Source: Senegalimassilia anaerobia JC110 (lineage in GTDB: Bacteria > Actinomycetota > Coriobacteriia > Coriobacteriales > Eggerthellaceae). From it: a DNA stretch of 32,966 nt. The notes under the pieces were generated by a model. That model had not been told where the DNA came from. It did no database searches and saw only the letters and a program-made list of their open reading frames with translations. The stretch covers positions 388,585-421,550 of the forward strand of contig NZ_HE611016.1 of NCBI RefSeq assembly GCF_000236865.1. The letters run 5' to 3'. Made by a program: the position numbers and the translations under genes. Positions 6,606 to 15,103 of this stretch are shown piece after piece (within the stretch, counting starts at the first letter, position 1; every line of letters begins with the position of its first letter).

Positions 6606-6676
6606 CAGGTGGGGGCCGAAACCTTCCACCGCTATTGGCTGTATTCTACCACGCCTGTCAAGCTTCTAGACCCTGA

Positions 6677-7675
6677 TTAGCCATTGCTCACAAACTGTCG
6701 GAGAGCGGTCAACTTGCCCCTCGTGCTCGTCTCGATGAGCTTGGAATAGATATTGATGGGCAGCTCGCTTCGATACCTTTCGAGGATTGCCTCGTATCCC
6801 GCTACGAGCTGCTTGCACTCCGTCTTCGTGAATCCCATGCGGCGCATGAGGTAGACAAGCAGGATAACGTAATCGGTGATGTCTGTGAAGTCGATCTTGC
6901 CGACGCAGGTCTCCTGCTTGAGGAGCTGAGCGACACCGGTGTTGATGGAGCCCGACTGGAATCGCACGTCGAGGACGACTCCGTTGTGAGCGATGGCGTT
7001 GCGAAAGTCCTTGAGCGTGAAGATCATGTCCTTGAGGCGCTGCTCCGAGTCCAGGTTGAAGGGCATGCCGATGTCGCGGACGATGGCGGTTTTCACGCGC
7101 CTGTCGAGGCACTCGTAGAACGAGCCGAAGTTACCCAGTGTCATGACCTCGAAGATGGCCCATATGGGAATGTCCTTGTCGGCATCGCGGAAGTGCCCGA
7201 TGACGTCCCTGCTCTTGTGGTTGTAAAAGATGATGCTATCGATTTCGCCGCGCAGGCGCTGGCGCTTCTCCCACGCCTTGCGATAGGTGCCTCCGGTGCA
7301 GCTGCGGTAGTCGGTGAGGCTCTTGCGCCATATATCCTCGAAAGCCTCCGACTTGGCATCGCGAAGGACCGCCTCGAGGGTGTAGTTCTTAAGGGCGGTT
7401 TCGATTGCCATTACCCGCGAGTAGAACAGTGCCTTGAGCTGGGTGTCGAGGTCGTAGAGAGCAGCCACCTGGGAGAAGTCGGTCAAGGGCAGCCTGTTAG
7501 CAGCCTTTCCGGCAAATCGGTAGCCCTTGTACCCGTGGTAATAGCCGATGTTCTTTAGCCGGCGCTTCTGGCCCGAGCCGTTGATGTCAATGCCGCTGTC
7601 GCGGAGGTGCTTCATGAGAGAGTTGAGTGTCTTAGGCAATGGTGCTCCTGGAGGACGTTTTTGTAGCCACTGCAT
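6677..7675 (-). CDS. Abi_2 (AbiD/AbiF-like) abortive-infection HEPN protein
   Basis: From the ATG at 7675 the protein has 332 residues. It has the Abi_2 layout: KTLNSLMKHLRDSGIDI near the start, IGYYHGYKGYRF (residues about 43-54), LYDLDTQLKALF, then IPIWAIFEVMTLGNFGSFY (169-187) and DFRNAIAHN (223-231). The last is the HEPN R-x4-H ribonuclease motif (Arg225, His230). Proteins of this family abort phage infection, most likely by cleaving RNA. An upstream in-frame ATG at 7741 would add 22 unconserved residues through three small hairpins; neither start has a clear Shine-Dalgarno site, so the start is uncertain. It lies among broken toxin-antitoxin genes but is itself intact. Confidence 0.82.
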   Translation of the reverse strand: MQWLQKRPPGAPLPKTLNSLMKHLRDSGIDINGSGQKRRLKNIGYYHGYKGYRFAGKAANRLPLTDFSQVAALYDLDTQLKALFYSRVMAIETALKNYTLEAVLRDAKSEAFEDIWRKSLTDYRSCTGGTYRKAWEKRQRLRGEIDSIIFYNHKSRDVIGHFRDADKDIPIWAIFEVMTLGNFGSFYECLDRRVKTAIVRDIGMPFNLDSEQRLKDMIFTLKDFRNAIAHNGVVLDVRFQSGSINTGVAQLLKQETCVGKIDFTDITDYVILLVYLMRRMGFTKTECKQLVAGYEAILERYRSELPINIYSKLIETSTRGKLTALRQFVSNG

Positions 7676-7735
7676 TTTACCGCAGAAATGCGGCGTATGG
7701 ATGACGCCTGGGTCTTCACTCACAAGAGTGATGCT
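7676..7735 (-). other. Hairpin-rich leader of the Abi_2 gene
   Basis: Directly before the ATG are three small inverted repeats: TCACTC/GAGTGA (7716-7731), GGCGT/ACGCC (7692-7708) and CCGCA/TGCGG (7680-7693), the last two overlapping and thus mutually exclusive. This could be a structured leader or part of a small RNA. No clear promoter or T-run is visible, so function is speculative. Confidence 0.3.
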
Positions 7736-7964
7736 GTGCATGCCCGGTGGCAGTTTGTGACCGACCTATAGCCTGTTCCCATGGTTAGGGCCGAACTTCC
7801 TTTGATCGGCCTACGATGATGAAAGACAGGCCGACATGGCGGGTGACGCACATGGGCCAAGCCCTGGCGCGCCTTAACGAGAAGCGCCAGCTTTTCGGCA
7901 ATCGCGCCCGTATGAGACGCAACGAACAAGCATGCTATCACCGTGCCGCACGTCAAGCCTATCA

Positions 7965-8108
7965 GCGGGCGTCTTGTGCGCCATCGTATCGCTCCTTCCG
8001 GGATTCCCGAATTTGCTAGCAGGGCCTTAAGGAGATGCTCTCCCTTGACCTTGCCGAATTTGCCGACAAGCATTTCTTCCAGTTTTGCGAAGTTGAAGCC
8101 GCCGCTTG
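7965..8108 (-). pseudogene. 3' fragment of a second abiEi gene with first codons of abiEii
   Basis: Read on the minus strand this gives GGFNFAKLEEMLVGKFGKVK, then the divergent LLKALLANSGIPEGAIR. It is colinear with 5161-5304, the end of the intact abiEi. The abiEi stop codon is lost (TGG replaces TGA), and the start of abiEii (MAHKTPA) is followed by unrelated sequence. The upstream edge joins the 45-bp repeat through a shared CCGCTTG. The copy is clearly diverged from the intact one, so it is an independent module that decayed, or an old duplicate. Confidence 0.8.
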
Positions 8109-8363
8109 CGTCGCTCGAAGCGCGTTCGGTCACCGCGCCGGCACCGGTGCCCCCTCTTGCTGGCGATTTTGTGTGGTCGGGCGGTAGGCCGCCGCGCCGC
8201 GTTACCATAAACACCCTCTTGCGGCTAGGCATGCCGTACAATCTGAAGACACATCACGCTCCATCCGGGGAAACGGCCCGGTTGGGGCTTTGTCGTCTCC
8301 GGTGCCCGGCGGGCCGCGTTGCAAGAGCTTTGAAACCGACCATTCCGACACGAAACGAAGGCC
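8109..8363. other. Rearranged sequence and sulP upstream region
   Basis: The first 38 bp belong to the 45-bp repeat also found at 5873-5917. The rest contains no gene. A TACAAT element near 8234 could be the -10 of the permease promoter, though no good -35 is seen. Confidence 0.35.
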
Positions 8364-10040
8364 ATGCAGCGAGACAAGATCAAGCCCATATTATTCAGCA
8401 TCATCAAGCACTCCAGCAAAGAGGAGCTGCGCCGCCAGATCCCGAAGGATATCGTCTCGGGCGTGGTGGTTGCCGTGGTGGCGCTGCCGCTTTCCATCGC
8501 ACTGGCCATCGCATCGGGTGTAGGCCCTGAGCAGGGCCTTTACACCGCCATTGTCGCGGGCTTCCTGATTGCGTTCTTAGGCGGCAGCCGCGTGCAGATC
8601 TCCGGCCCCACGGCCGCCTTCGCCACCATCGTGGCGGGCATCGTGGCCACCGACGGCATGGAAGGCCTGGTGGCTGCCACCATCATCGCCGGCGTGATGC
8701 TCGTGCTTATGGGCTTGCTGAAGCTGGGCACGCTCATCCGTTTTGTGCCCTATACCATCACCACCGGCTTTACCGCGGGTATCGCGGTGACCATCTTGGT
8801 CGGCCAAATCAAGGATTTGCTGGGGCTGACGTACCCCGCCGGCACCACCACCATCGACACCACCGACAAGCTGGGCGCTCTGGCGGCCAACATCTCCACG
8901 GTGAACTGGCAGGCCGTGCTGGTGGGCGTGGTGTGCCTTGCCATCTTGATGCTGTGGCCGAAGGTGTCCAAGCGCATCCCCGGTTCGCTGGTGGCCGTTA
9001 TCGTGGGCGCTGCCATGGTGCCCGCGTTCGGCCTGCAGGTCAACACCATCGGCGACCTGTACACCATCGAAGCGGGCCTGCCCACGCTGCAATTTTCCCA
9101 GCTCAGCCTGGACCTGTTCCGCGACGAGCTTGCCAACGGCATCACCATCGCCATCCTTGCGGCCATCGAGTCACTGCTGTCGTGCGTAGTCGCCGACTCC
9201 ATGATCTCGGGCCACCACCGCTGCAACATGGAGCTGGTGGCGCAGGGCGTGGGCAACATGGGATCGGTGCTGTTCGGCGGCATCCCCGCCACGGGCGCCA
9301 TCGCGCGTACCGCCGCCAACGTGAAAAGCGGCGGCCGCACGCCCATCGCCGGCATGGTGCACGCCGCGGTGCTTCTGTTGGTGCTGGTGTTCCTGATGCC
9401 CTACGCCGCGCTCATCCCCATGCCCACCATCGCCGCTATTCTGCTGCAGGTCGCCTACAACATGTCGGGCTGGCGCAATTTCGCCCACCTTTGCGCCACC
9501 GCATCGCGCGGCGCCGTGGCCACGCTGCTGCTGACGTTCACATTGACCATCGTGTTCGACCTGGTCACCGCCATCGCCGTGGGCATGCTCATCACCGTGG
9601 TGCTGTTCATGAAGATGGTCGCCGAGGAAACCGAGGTGAAGGGCTGGACGTACTTCTGCGACAAGGACTCCGAGGTCACGCACCTGCGTGAGCTGCCCAA
9701 GAGCGTGCGCGTGTACGAGATCAACGGCCCGATGTTCTTCGGCATGACCGACCGGATCTCCGACATCTCGGTGAAGGACTTCACGAAGTACCTGATCATC
9801 CGCATGCGCGGCGTGCCCTCGCTGGACGCCACGGGCATGAACGCGCTGGAGAACCTGTACGAGTATTGCGCGGAAAACGGCGTGCAGCTGATCTTCAGCC
9901 ACGCCAACGAGCAACCCATGAGGACCATGCGCCGCGCCGGCTTCGTCGACCTGGTGGGCGAGGACCGCTTCCGCCCGAACATCGACGACGCCATCGCCTA
10001 CGCCCGCACCCAGCTTGAGCAGGAGGAGAAGGCGGCGTAA
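8364..10040 (+). CDS. SulP-family (SLC26-type) anion permease with STAS domain
   Basis: The protein has 558 residues. The membrane part (about residues 25-420) has SulP hallmarks: DIVSGVVVAVVALPLSIALA, the GLYTAIVAGF and GGSRVQISGPTAAFATIV segments, and SGHHRCNMELVAQGVGNMGS with FGGIPATGAIARTAAN. The C-terminal STAS domain (about 430-550) contains RVYEINGPMFFGM and SLDATGMNAL, the site equivalent to the phosphorylated serine or threonine of anti-sigma antagonists. SulP proteins import sulfate or bicarbonate. The convergent carbonic anhydrase 100 bp away favours bicarbonate but does not prove it. A GAAGG site precedes the ATG. The gene is complete and defines the parent of the fragment at 5930-6132. 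Confidence 0.92.
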   Translation: MQRDKIKPILFSIIKHSSKEELRRQIPKDIVSGVVVAVVALPLSIALAIASGVGPEQGLYTAIVAGFLIAFLGGSRVQISGPTAAFATIVAGIVATDGMEGLVAATIIAGVMLVLMGLLKLGTLIRFVPYTITTGFTAGIAVTILVGQIKDLLGLTYPAGTTTIDTTDKLGALAANISTVNWQAVLVGVVCLAILMLWPKVSKRIPGSLVAVIVGAAMVPAFGLQVNTIGDLYTIEAGLPTLQFSQLSLDLFRDELANGITIAILAAIESLLSCVVADSMISGHHRCNMELVAQGVGNMGSVLFGGIPATGAIARTAANVKSGGRTPIAGMVHAAVLLLVLVFLMPYAALIPMPTIAAILLQVAYNMSGWRNFAHLCATASRGAVATLLLTFTLTIVFDLVTAIAVGMLITVVLFMKMVAEETEVKGWTYFCDKDSEVTHLRELPKSVRVYEINGPMFFGMTDRISDISVKDFTKYLIIRMRGVPSLDATGMNALENLYEYCAENGVQLIFSHANEQPMRTMRRAGFVDLVGEDRFRPNIDDAIAYARTQLEQEEKAA

Positions 10041-10093
10041 GGAAATCGTGAGCGACGGCCCATCGATCCGGTTACCCGTGGACAACCTATCGG

Positions 10094-10135
10094 AACGCAG
10101 ATGCGCCCGCGGGATTCCGCGGGCGCATCTGCGTT
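10094..10135. terminator. Bidirectional hairpin terminator, same stem as 4945-4986
   Basis: The 19-bp perfect stem (10094-10112 with 10117-10135) with GATT loop lies between the converging permease and carbonic anhydrase genes. It carries the same arms as the terminator at 4945, so the unit behaves like a dispersed repeat used as a terminator. Confidence 0.75.
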
Positions 10136-10141
10136 CGACTA

Positions 10142-10720
10142 TCACTCCAAAAACTGGACTTCGCCGGTATTGGTTCGGTAGAGGGCGCCTATTATCCGCA
10201 GGCCGTGTTCGGCTTCGTCGGTTCGGACTTTGCGGCTTTCCTCGATGCGGCGGACGCTGTGCGCCACGTTGACCAGGCAGGCCGCGGCTTCGTCGGTTTC
10301 GTTGCCGATGGCGTGGGCTATCTCGTCGGTGATGAACTTCACCGTTCCATAGGGCTTGTGGTGCATGGCCGCGTCGACGGCGCCGCAGCCCGTGTGGCCC
10401 AAAACCACCACCAGGTTGCAACCCAAGTGATCTTCGGCGTACTCGATGCTGCCGAGCTGGTGCTTGTCCACCACGTTGCCAGCCACGCGAATGACGAACA
10501 ACTCGCCGATGCCCGCCGAGAAGATGGCCTCGGGGATCACGCGCGAATCCGAGCACGCCAGTACGATGGCGTACGGGTGCTGGCCTTCGCGAAACGTCGA
10601 CTGGCGCAGCTCTGGCGACACGTCGCCCTGCGCATGGCTTGCGTTCAGATAGCGGGCATTTCCCTGGCGCAGGCGCTCGAGCGCCTCATCTGCCGTAAGG
10701 TTGCAAGATCCGTGATTCAT
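10142..10720 (-). CDS. Beta-class carbonic anhydrase
   Basis: The protein has 192 residues and interconverts CO2 and bicarbonate in the cytoplasm. Zinc ligands are visible: CSDSR (Cys56, with Asp58 and Arg60 as the catalytic dyad) and GHTGCGAV (His109, Cys112). The start at 10720 follows AAAGGGGAG; a longer frame from 10747 begins upstream of that site. It converges with the SulP permease, and some SulP proteins are fused to or paired with carbonic anhydrases. This suggests a bicarbonate supply module, useful for carboxylation reactions in an anaerobe. The functional pairing is inference; the enzyme family is clear. Confidence 0.93.
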   Translation of the reverse strand: MNHGSCNLTADEALERLRQGNARYLNASHAQGDVSPELRQSTFREGQHPYAIVLACSDSRVIPEAIFSAGIGELFVIRVAGNVVDKHQLGSIEYAEDHLGCNLVVVLGHTGCGAVDAAMHHKPYGTVKFITDEIAHAIGNETDEAAACLVNVAHSVRRIEESRKVRTDEAEHGLRIIGALYRTNTGEVQFLE

Positions 10721-10848
10721 GGCGGACTCCCCTTTCGTTATGTTCACGCTCAGCTTACCGCGGTGCGCAAACCTGAACGCATTTCTGCCGACAAGCTGCA
10801 GAACCTTAGCGGGTACAATAGAGCGAACCTAGGGGGAAAGGAACTGCC

Positions 10849-11304
10849 ATGTCGAAACAGGCGATTTTGGAACTTGACCACGATGCGTGCAAAACGCAGG
10901 CGATGGCGTATCTCGAGCAGGGCTTCAATTGCGCGCAGGCGGTCGCTTGCACGCTGACGCCGGCGATCGGGCTTGACGTTGACCAGACGTTTCGCCTGAT
11001 GGAGGGCTTCGGCGGCGGCATGGGCGGCTATACCGAGACCTGCGGCGCGGTGTCGGGCGCCGTCATGGCCACCGGATGGGTCAAAAGCGCCGGAAGCGAA
11101 ACCCCCATCAGCAAGATGGAAACGTACCAGCTGGCCGACCAGATGTGCGCGCGATTCAAGGCGCAAAACGGCACCACCATCTGCTCCGAGCTCAAGGGCA
11201 TCGGCAACCCTGCGGGGCCGCTTCGCTCCTGCCCCGGCTGCATCCAAGACGCCGTGGACATCGCCATCGATGTTCTTCGGGCGGATGCGCGCGCTGGCGC
11301 ATAG
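10849..11304 (+). CDS. C_GCAxxG_C_C family redox-type protein
   Basis: The protein has 151 residues. It has the family pattern: FNCAQAVACT (Cys28, Cys34), GFGGGMGGYTETCGAVSGAVM (Cys65-Gly-Ala-x-x-Gly), then Cys100, Cys112 and the closing SCPGC pair (Cys128, Cys131). The conserved cysteines suggest metal or redox chemistry, but no member has an established function that I can cite. A TACAAT element near 10814 and a strong AGGGGGAAAGG site precede the ATG. Such genes often sit beside transporters, as here beside a YeiH-type exporter 62 bp downstream, possibly in one transcript. Confidence 0.85.
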   Translation: MSKQAILELDHDACKTQAMAYLEQGFNCAQAVACTLTPAIGLDVDQTFRLMEGFGGGMGGYTETCGAVSGAVMATGWVKSAGSETPISKMETYQLADQMCARFKAQNGTTICSELKGIGNPAGPLRSCPGCIQDAVDIAIDVLRADARAGA

Positions 11305-11366
11305 CTCCACCGGGACGTTGCGCTATAGTTGACCGCGTCATACAACTTACGCGTAGAAAGCACCTC

Positions 11367-12413
11367 ATGTCCCGCATCAAAACCCTTGCGCCCGGCATTG
11401 CCGTAAGCGCCCTTATCGCCGTCGTTTGCTGGTTTCTCGGCCAAGCGGTGCCGCTGGTGGGCGGCGCCGTGTTCGCCATTTTGCTGGGCATGGTCATCGG
11501 CACGTTCTGGAAGAAGAAGGGCGCGGCAGGGCCGGGCATCAAGTTCGCGTCGAAGAAGATCCTGCAAACCGCCGTGGTGCTGCTGGGCTTCGGATTGCCG
11601 CTAACGCAGTTGGCCCAGGTGGGAGCCATGTCGCTGCCCGTCATCCTGTCCACCATCTCCGCGTCGCTGATCACCGCGGCGGTGCTGTGCCGCGTGATGC
11701 ACGTGCCCGGACGCACCGCCACGCTCATCGGCGTGGGGTCCTCGATCTGCGGCGGCTCGGCCATCGCGGCCACCGCGCCGGTCATCAAGGCCGACGACCA
11801 GGAAGTGGCGCACGCCATATCGGTGGTGTTCCTGTTCAACGTGCTGGCGGCGCTCATCTTCCCCACCCTGGGCGACGTTATAGGTTTGAGCAATAACGGC
11901 TTCGGGCTTTTCGCGGGCACCGCGGTCAACGACACGTCGTCGGTGACCGCCGCCGCTGCCGTATGGGACGGCATGCACCCCGGCGCGAACGCGCTCGATT
12001 ATGCCACCATCGTCAAGCTCACGCGCACGCTGGCCATCATCCCCATCACGTTCGCGCTGGCGCTGTGGGTTTCCGCGCGCGAACGCAAGCAGGCAGCGCA
12101 AAACGGCGCGGATACGGCTTCTACCAGCGGTTTTAGCCTGAAACGCGCGCTGCCCACGTTCATCGTGCTGTTCGTGTGCGCCTCCCTGGTGGCCACGGGC
12201 GCCAGCGCCGCGGGCGTCGATCCGGCCGTTTTCGCGCCGCTCAAAACGCTCAGCAAGTTCTTCATCGTGGTGGCCATGGCCGCCATCGGCCTGAACACCG
12301 ACGTGGTGGGCCTGGTGAAGTCGGGCGCAAAACCCATCGTGCTGGGCGCAGCGTGCTGGGTTGCCATCGCATGCACGAGCCTGGCGGCGCAACACATGCT
12401 GGGGCTTTGGTAG
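11367..12413 (+). CDS. YeiH/UPF0324-family putative sulfate/anion exporter
   Basis: The protein has 348 residues with about ten hydrophobic helices. Typical family segments are visible: FAILLGMVIGTFW, LLGFGLPLTQLAQVG, LIGVGSSICGGSAIAATAPV (the most conserved part), VVFLFNVLAALIFPTLG, and AGTAVNDTSSVTAAAAVW. The family is annotated as putative sulfate exporters, with little direct biochemistry. A short linker of charged residues (ARERKQAAQNGADTASTSG) separates the two halves, followed by four more helices. The ATG at 11367 is preceded only by a weak GAAAG, which may mean translation is coupled or poor. Confidence 0.85.
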   Translation: MSRIKTLAPGIAVSALIAVVCWFLGQAVPLVGGAVFAILLGMVIGTFWKKKGAAGPGIKFASKKILQTAVVLLGFGLPLTQLAQVGAMSLPVILSTISASLITAAVLCRVMHVPGRTATLIGVGSSICGGSAIAATAPVIKADDQEVAHAISVVFLFNVLAALIFPTLGDVIGLSNNGFGLFAGTAVNDTSSVTAAAAVWDGMHPGANALDYATIVKLTRTLAIIPITFALALWVSARERKQAAQNGADTASTSGFSLKRALPTFIVLFVCASLVATGASAAGVDPAVFAPLKTLSKFFIVVAMAAIGLNTDVVGLVKSGAKPIVLGAACWVAIACTSLAAQHMLGLW

Positions 12414-12449
12414 CGGAATAGCAAGTTTTATAGCGAAGAAAGGGTCGAT

Positions 12450-13286
12450 ATGCTGACCATCGGATGCCATCTGTCAACGTCGAAGGGCTTTCTGGCCATG
12501 GGAGAAACCGCGCTTTCTATCGGCGCGAACACGTTCGCATTCTTCACGCGAAACCCGCGCGGGGGCAAGGCGAAGGCCATCGACCCCGCCGACGCGGCGG
12601 CGCTGCGCGCGCTGATGGCCGAGCACAACTTCGGCCCTCTGGTGGCGCACGCACCCTACACGCTCAACCCCTGCTCGGACAAGCCGCACGCCCGCGAGTT
12701 CGCGCTCGAATGCATGGCAGACGACCTGGTGCGCATGGAATCCGTGCCCGGCAACTATTACAACTTCCATCCGGGAAGCCACGTGAAGCAAGGCGCGGAA
12801 GCGGGCATCGAGCTGATATCGGGCCTGCTCAACCAGGTGCTGCGCCCCGAGCAGACCACCACGGTGCTGCTGGAGGCCATGGCCGGTAAGGGCACCGAGG
12901 TAGGCCGCACGTTCGAGGAGCTGGCCGCCATCATTGACCGCGTGGAGCTTTCCGACCACATGGGCGTGTGCCTGGACACGTGTCACATCCACGATGGCGG
13001 CTACGACATCGTGAACGACCTGGACGGCGTGCTCGACGAGTTCGACCGCGTGATCGGCCTTGACCGCCTGCGCGCCGTGCACATCAACGACTCGAAGAAC
13101 CCTTGCGGGGCGCACAAAGACCGCCACGAGTGCATCGGCCAGGGCTTCATCGGCGTCGACGCGTTCCAGCGTATCGTCACGCACCCGGCGCTTCGCGACC
13201 TGCCCTTCATCCTGGAAACCCCCAACGAACTGCCCGGCTACGCAGCCGAGATCAAGCTTTTGCGCGAGCTGGCGGAACGGGAGTAA
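12450..13286 (+). CDS. nfo: Endonuclease IV (deoxyribonuclease IV), AP-site DNA repair
   Basis: The protein has 278 residues, the usual length. It cleaves DNA 5' to abasic sites in base-excision repair. Visible metal-site motifs of the TIM-barrel family include [10 protein letters not shown], the VAHAPYTLN segment, [60 protein letters not shown] and PFILETPN. Together these carry the trinuclear zinc ligands (His, Glu, Asp). The ribosome-binding site AAAGG precedes the ATG. The gene starts 36 bp after the exporter and may be cotranscribed with it without functional connection. A strong hairpin follows at 13339. Confidence 0.95.
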   Translation: MLTIGCHLSTSKGFLAMGETALSIGANTFAFFTRNPRGGKAKAIDPADAAALRALMAEHNFGPLVAHAPYTLNPCSDKPHAREFALECMADDLVRMESVPGNYYNFHPGSHVKQGAEAGIELISGLLNQVLRPEQTTTVLLEAMAGKGTEVGRTFEELAAIIDRVELSDHMGVCLDTCHIHDGGYDIVNDLDGVLDEFDRVIGLDRLRAVHINDSKNPCGAHKDRHECIGQGFIGVDAFQRIVTHPALRDLPFILETPNELPGYAAEIKLLRELAERE

Positions 13287-13338
13287 ACGGCGAAAAGGCC
13301 GCTGGCAAAGGGCGCGTTGGTACCCGGACAGCACGCAA

Positions 13339-13375
13339 GGAGAATAGGGAAGGCGACACGCCTTCCCTATTCTCC
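13339..13375. terminator. Hairpin terminator after nfo
   Basis: A 17-bp perfect stem (13339-13355 with 13359-13375) with ACA loop follows nfo by about 50 bp. There is no U-tract, so termination could be by another route. Confidence 0.6.
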
Positions 13376-13673
13376 GCCCTCCACTCCCCTTCTTCCCATG
13401 CGGCAGCACACCCGACAACCGTTGAGCACGCAAACCGACAAATACCCGCAGCAAGCATCGCGATTCTTTTCGCCAGCTTCCCCTTCCCCGCCCCTTCCTT
13501 CGCCATATATTCCCAGGTCAGCTAGGTTATCGATTTGCCCGATAACAATCCATCGATAAATATCCTAGTAACCTGCGTTGAATACCGGCCAATTCGGTGT
13601 TTCAATACGAACAGCAAAACCACGGCAGGCAAGGCGCCCGCCGGCACTACGCGATAGCAAGGAGCACCGCATC
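13376..13673 (+). promoter_or_regulatory. Upstream region of the paaK-like gene with an inverted-repeat operator
   Basis: No gene is seen. At 13526-13546 GTTATCG-N7-CGATAAC is a perfect inverted repeat, and a third half-site ATCGATAA follows at about 13552-13559. This looks like a binding site for a dimeric regulator controlling the aryl-CoA ligase cluster. The only regulator-like gene nearby (15104) lacks a DNA-binding domain, so the true regulator must be elsewhere. Confidence 0.5.
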
Positions 13674-15017
13674 ATGGCAAAGAAGAACATCCCGTACGAC
13701 CAGAAGTACTACGATCCCGAGATCGAGTGCATGCCGCGCCCCGAGCTTGAGCAGCTGCAGCTCGAGCGCCTGCAGACCATGGTGCAGTACGCCTACGACA
13801 ACACCGTCTACTACAAGCGCAGCTTCGACGCCGCCGGCGTGAAGCCCTCCGACATCAAGACGCTTGACGACCTGGCGAAGTTCCCCTTCATCAACAAGCA
13901 GACCGAGCGCGAAACCCAGCACGTGGGCAGCTTCTTCGGCGAGCTGTGCAGCGTGCCCGAGGAGGACGTCGTGTTCATGGCCACCTCCTCCGGCTCCACC
14001 GGCGTGCCCACGGTCAGCCCCTTCACGCAGGAGGACTTCGACCTGTGGCAGGACACCGAGGCCCGTCTGTTCTGGCAGGCCGGCATGCGTCCCAACGACC
14101 GTTACGTCCACGGCCTGAACTTCGCCTTATACGTCGGCGGCCCCGACGTCATCGGCGCGCAGCGCCTGGGCGCGCTTGCCATCTGGGCCGGCGCCATCCC
14201 CTCCGACCGTCTGATTTTCGTGCTGAAGCAGTACCAGCCCACCATCATCTGGACCAGCCCCTCCTACGCCTGGACGCTGGGTCAGAAGATCAAGGAGAAG
14301 GGCCTCGACCCGCGCAACGACTTCAGCATCCGCACCATCATCGTCGCAGGTGAGCCGGGCGGGTCCATCGAATCCACGCGCGAGAGCATCGAGGAGCTGT
14401 GGGGCGCGAACGTGGTCGACTTCTTCGGCCTGTCCGACATCTACGGCGCCTGCGCGGCCATGTGCGAGGCGAAGGACGGCCTGCATATCGTGGAGGATCA
14501 GATCCTCGTTGAGACCGTCGACCCGGTCACCGGCGAGGTGCTCGAGCCCGGCAGCGTGGGCGAGCTGACCTACACCACGCTCATGAAGAAGGCCCGCCCG
14601 ATGATCCGCTTCCGCACCGGCGACATCGGCTACGTTTCCACCGAGAAGTGCAGCTGCGGCCGCACCCACGCCCGCATCCACGTGACCGGCCGCAAGGACG
14701 AGATGTTCATCGTGGGCGCCGTGAACGTGTTCCCCTCCGACGTGGAATACGTCGTGCGCAAGGAGCCGGGCCTGACCGGCGAGTACTCCATCCGCGTGTA
14801 CGACGAGAACTTCACCACCCGCTACGAGGTGTCCGTCGAGCGCGCCTTTGGCAGCGACGAGCCCTACGACCAGGTGTCCAAGCGCGTCGAGGCGGCGCTG
14901 AAGGCCCACACGGGCGTGCGTCCGGCCAAGGTCATCGTGTTCGACGCCGACAAGCTGGGCACCTCCAGCGAGCACAAGGCGAAGCGCTTCATCGACGAGC
15001 GCGACAGCGCGAAGTAA
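13674..15017 (+). CDS. paaK: Phenylacetate-CoA ligase family (PaaK-type) enzyme
   Basis: The protein has 447 residues. It is an ANL-superfamily AMP-forming ligase that activates phenylacetate or another aryl acid to its CoA thioester. Visible motifs are SSGSTGVPT (residues 105-113, the phosphate loop, with Val replacing the Lys usual at that place in PaaK), FFGLSDIYGACAAMCE, FRTGDIGY, and the C-terminal catalytic lysine region EHKAKRFIDE. A cysteine pair CSCG follows FRTGD as in many PaaK proteins. The ATG at 13674 follows AAGGAG; a longer frame reaches 13578 but lacks such a site. The cluster with a 2-oxoacid oxidoreductase suggests work in aryl-acid formation or use; acid specificity is unknown. 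Confidence 0.9.
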   Translation: MAKKNIPYDQKYYDPEIECMPRPELEQLQLERLQTMVQYAYDNTVYYKRSFDAAGVKPSDIKTLDDLAKFPFINKQTERETQHVGSFFGELCSVPEEDVVFMATSSGSTGVPTVSPFTQEDFDLWQDTEARLFWQAGMRPNDRYVHGLNFALYVGGPDVIGAQRLGALAIWAGAIPSDRLIFVLKQYQPTIIWTSPSYAWTLGQKIKEKGLDPRNDFSIRTIIVAGEPGGSIESTRESIEELWGANVVDFFGLSDIYGACAAMCEAKDGLHIVEDQILVETVDPVTGEVLEPGSVGELTYTTLMKKARPMIRFRTGDIGYVSTEKCSCGRTHARIHVTGRKDEMFIVGAVNVFPSDVEYVVRKEPGLTGEYSIRVYDENFTTRYEVSVERAFGSDEPYDQVSKRVEAALKAHTGVRPAKVIVFDADKLGTSSEHKAKRFIDERDSAK

Positions 15018-15047
15018 GCGACGGCGCAAAACACCTGGTTTACATCG

Positions 15048-15082
15048 GCCGCGCCCCGCAACAGGCTTTTGCGGGGCGCGGC
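15048..15082 (+). other. Intercistronic hairpin between paaK and the LysR-domain gene
   Basis: A 14-bp perfect GC-rich stem (15048-15061 with 15069-15082) with a 7-nt loop lies just before the ribosome-binding site of the next gene. It has no U-tract. It may protect the upstream mRNA, act as an RNA-processing site or attenuate transcription into the next gene. Confidence 0.5.
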
Positions 15083-15103
15083 ACCGAGCGAAAGGATCTT
15101 CCC

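Noticed and set aside
9171-10556. Minus-strand 461-codon frame across the permease 3' end and the carbonic anhydrase
   Set aside because: It overlaps two well-supported genes, one antisense and one in another frame, and its residue use is His/Arg/Gly-biased.
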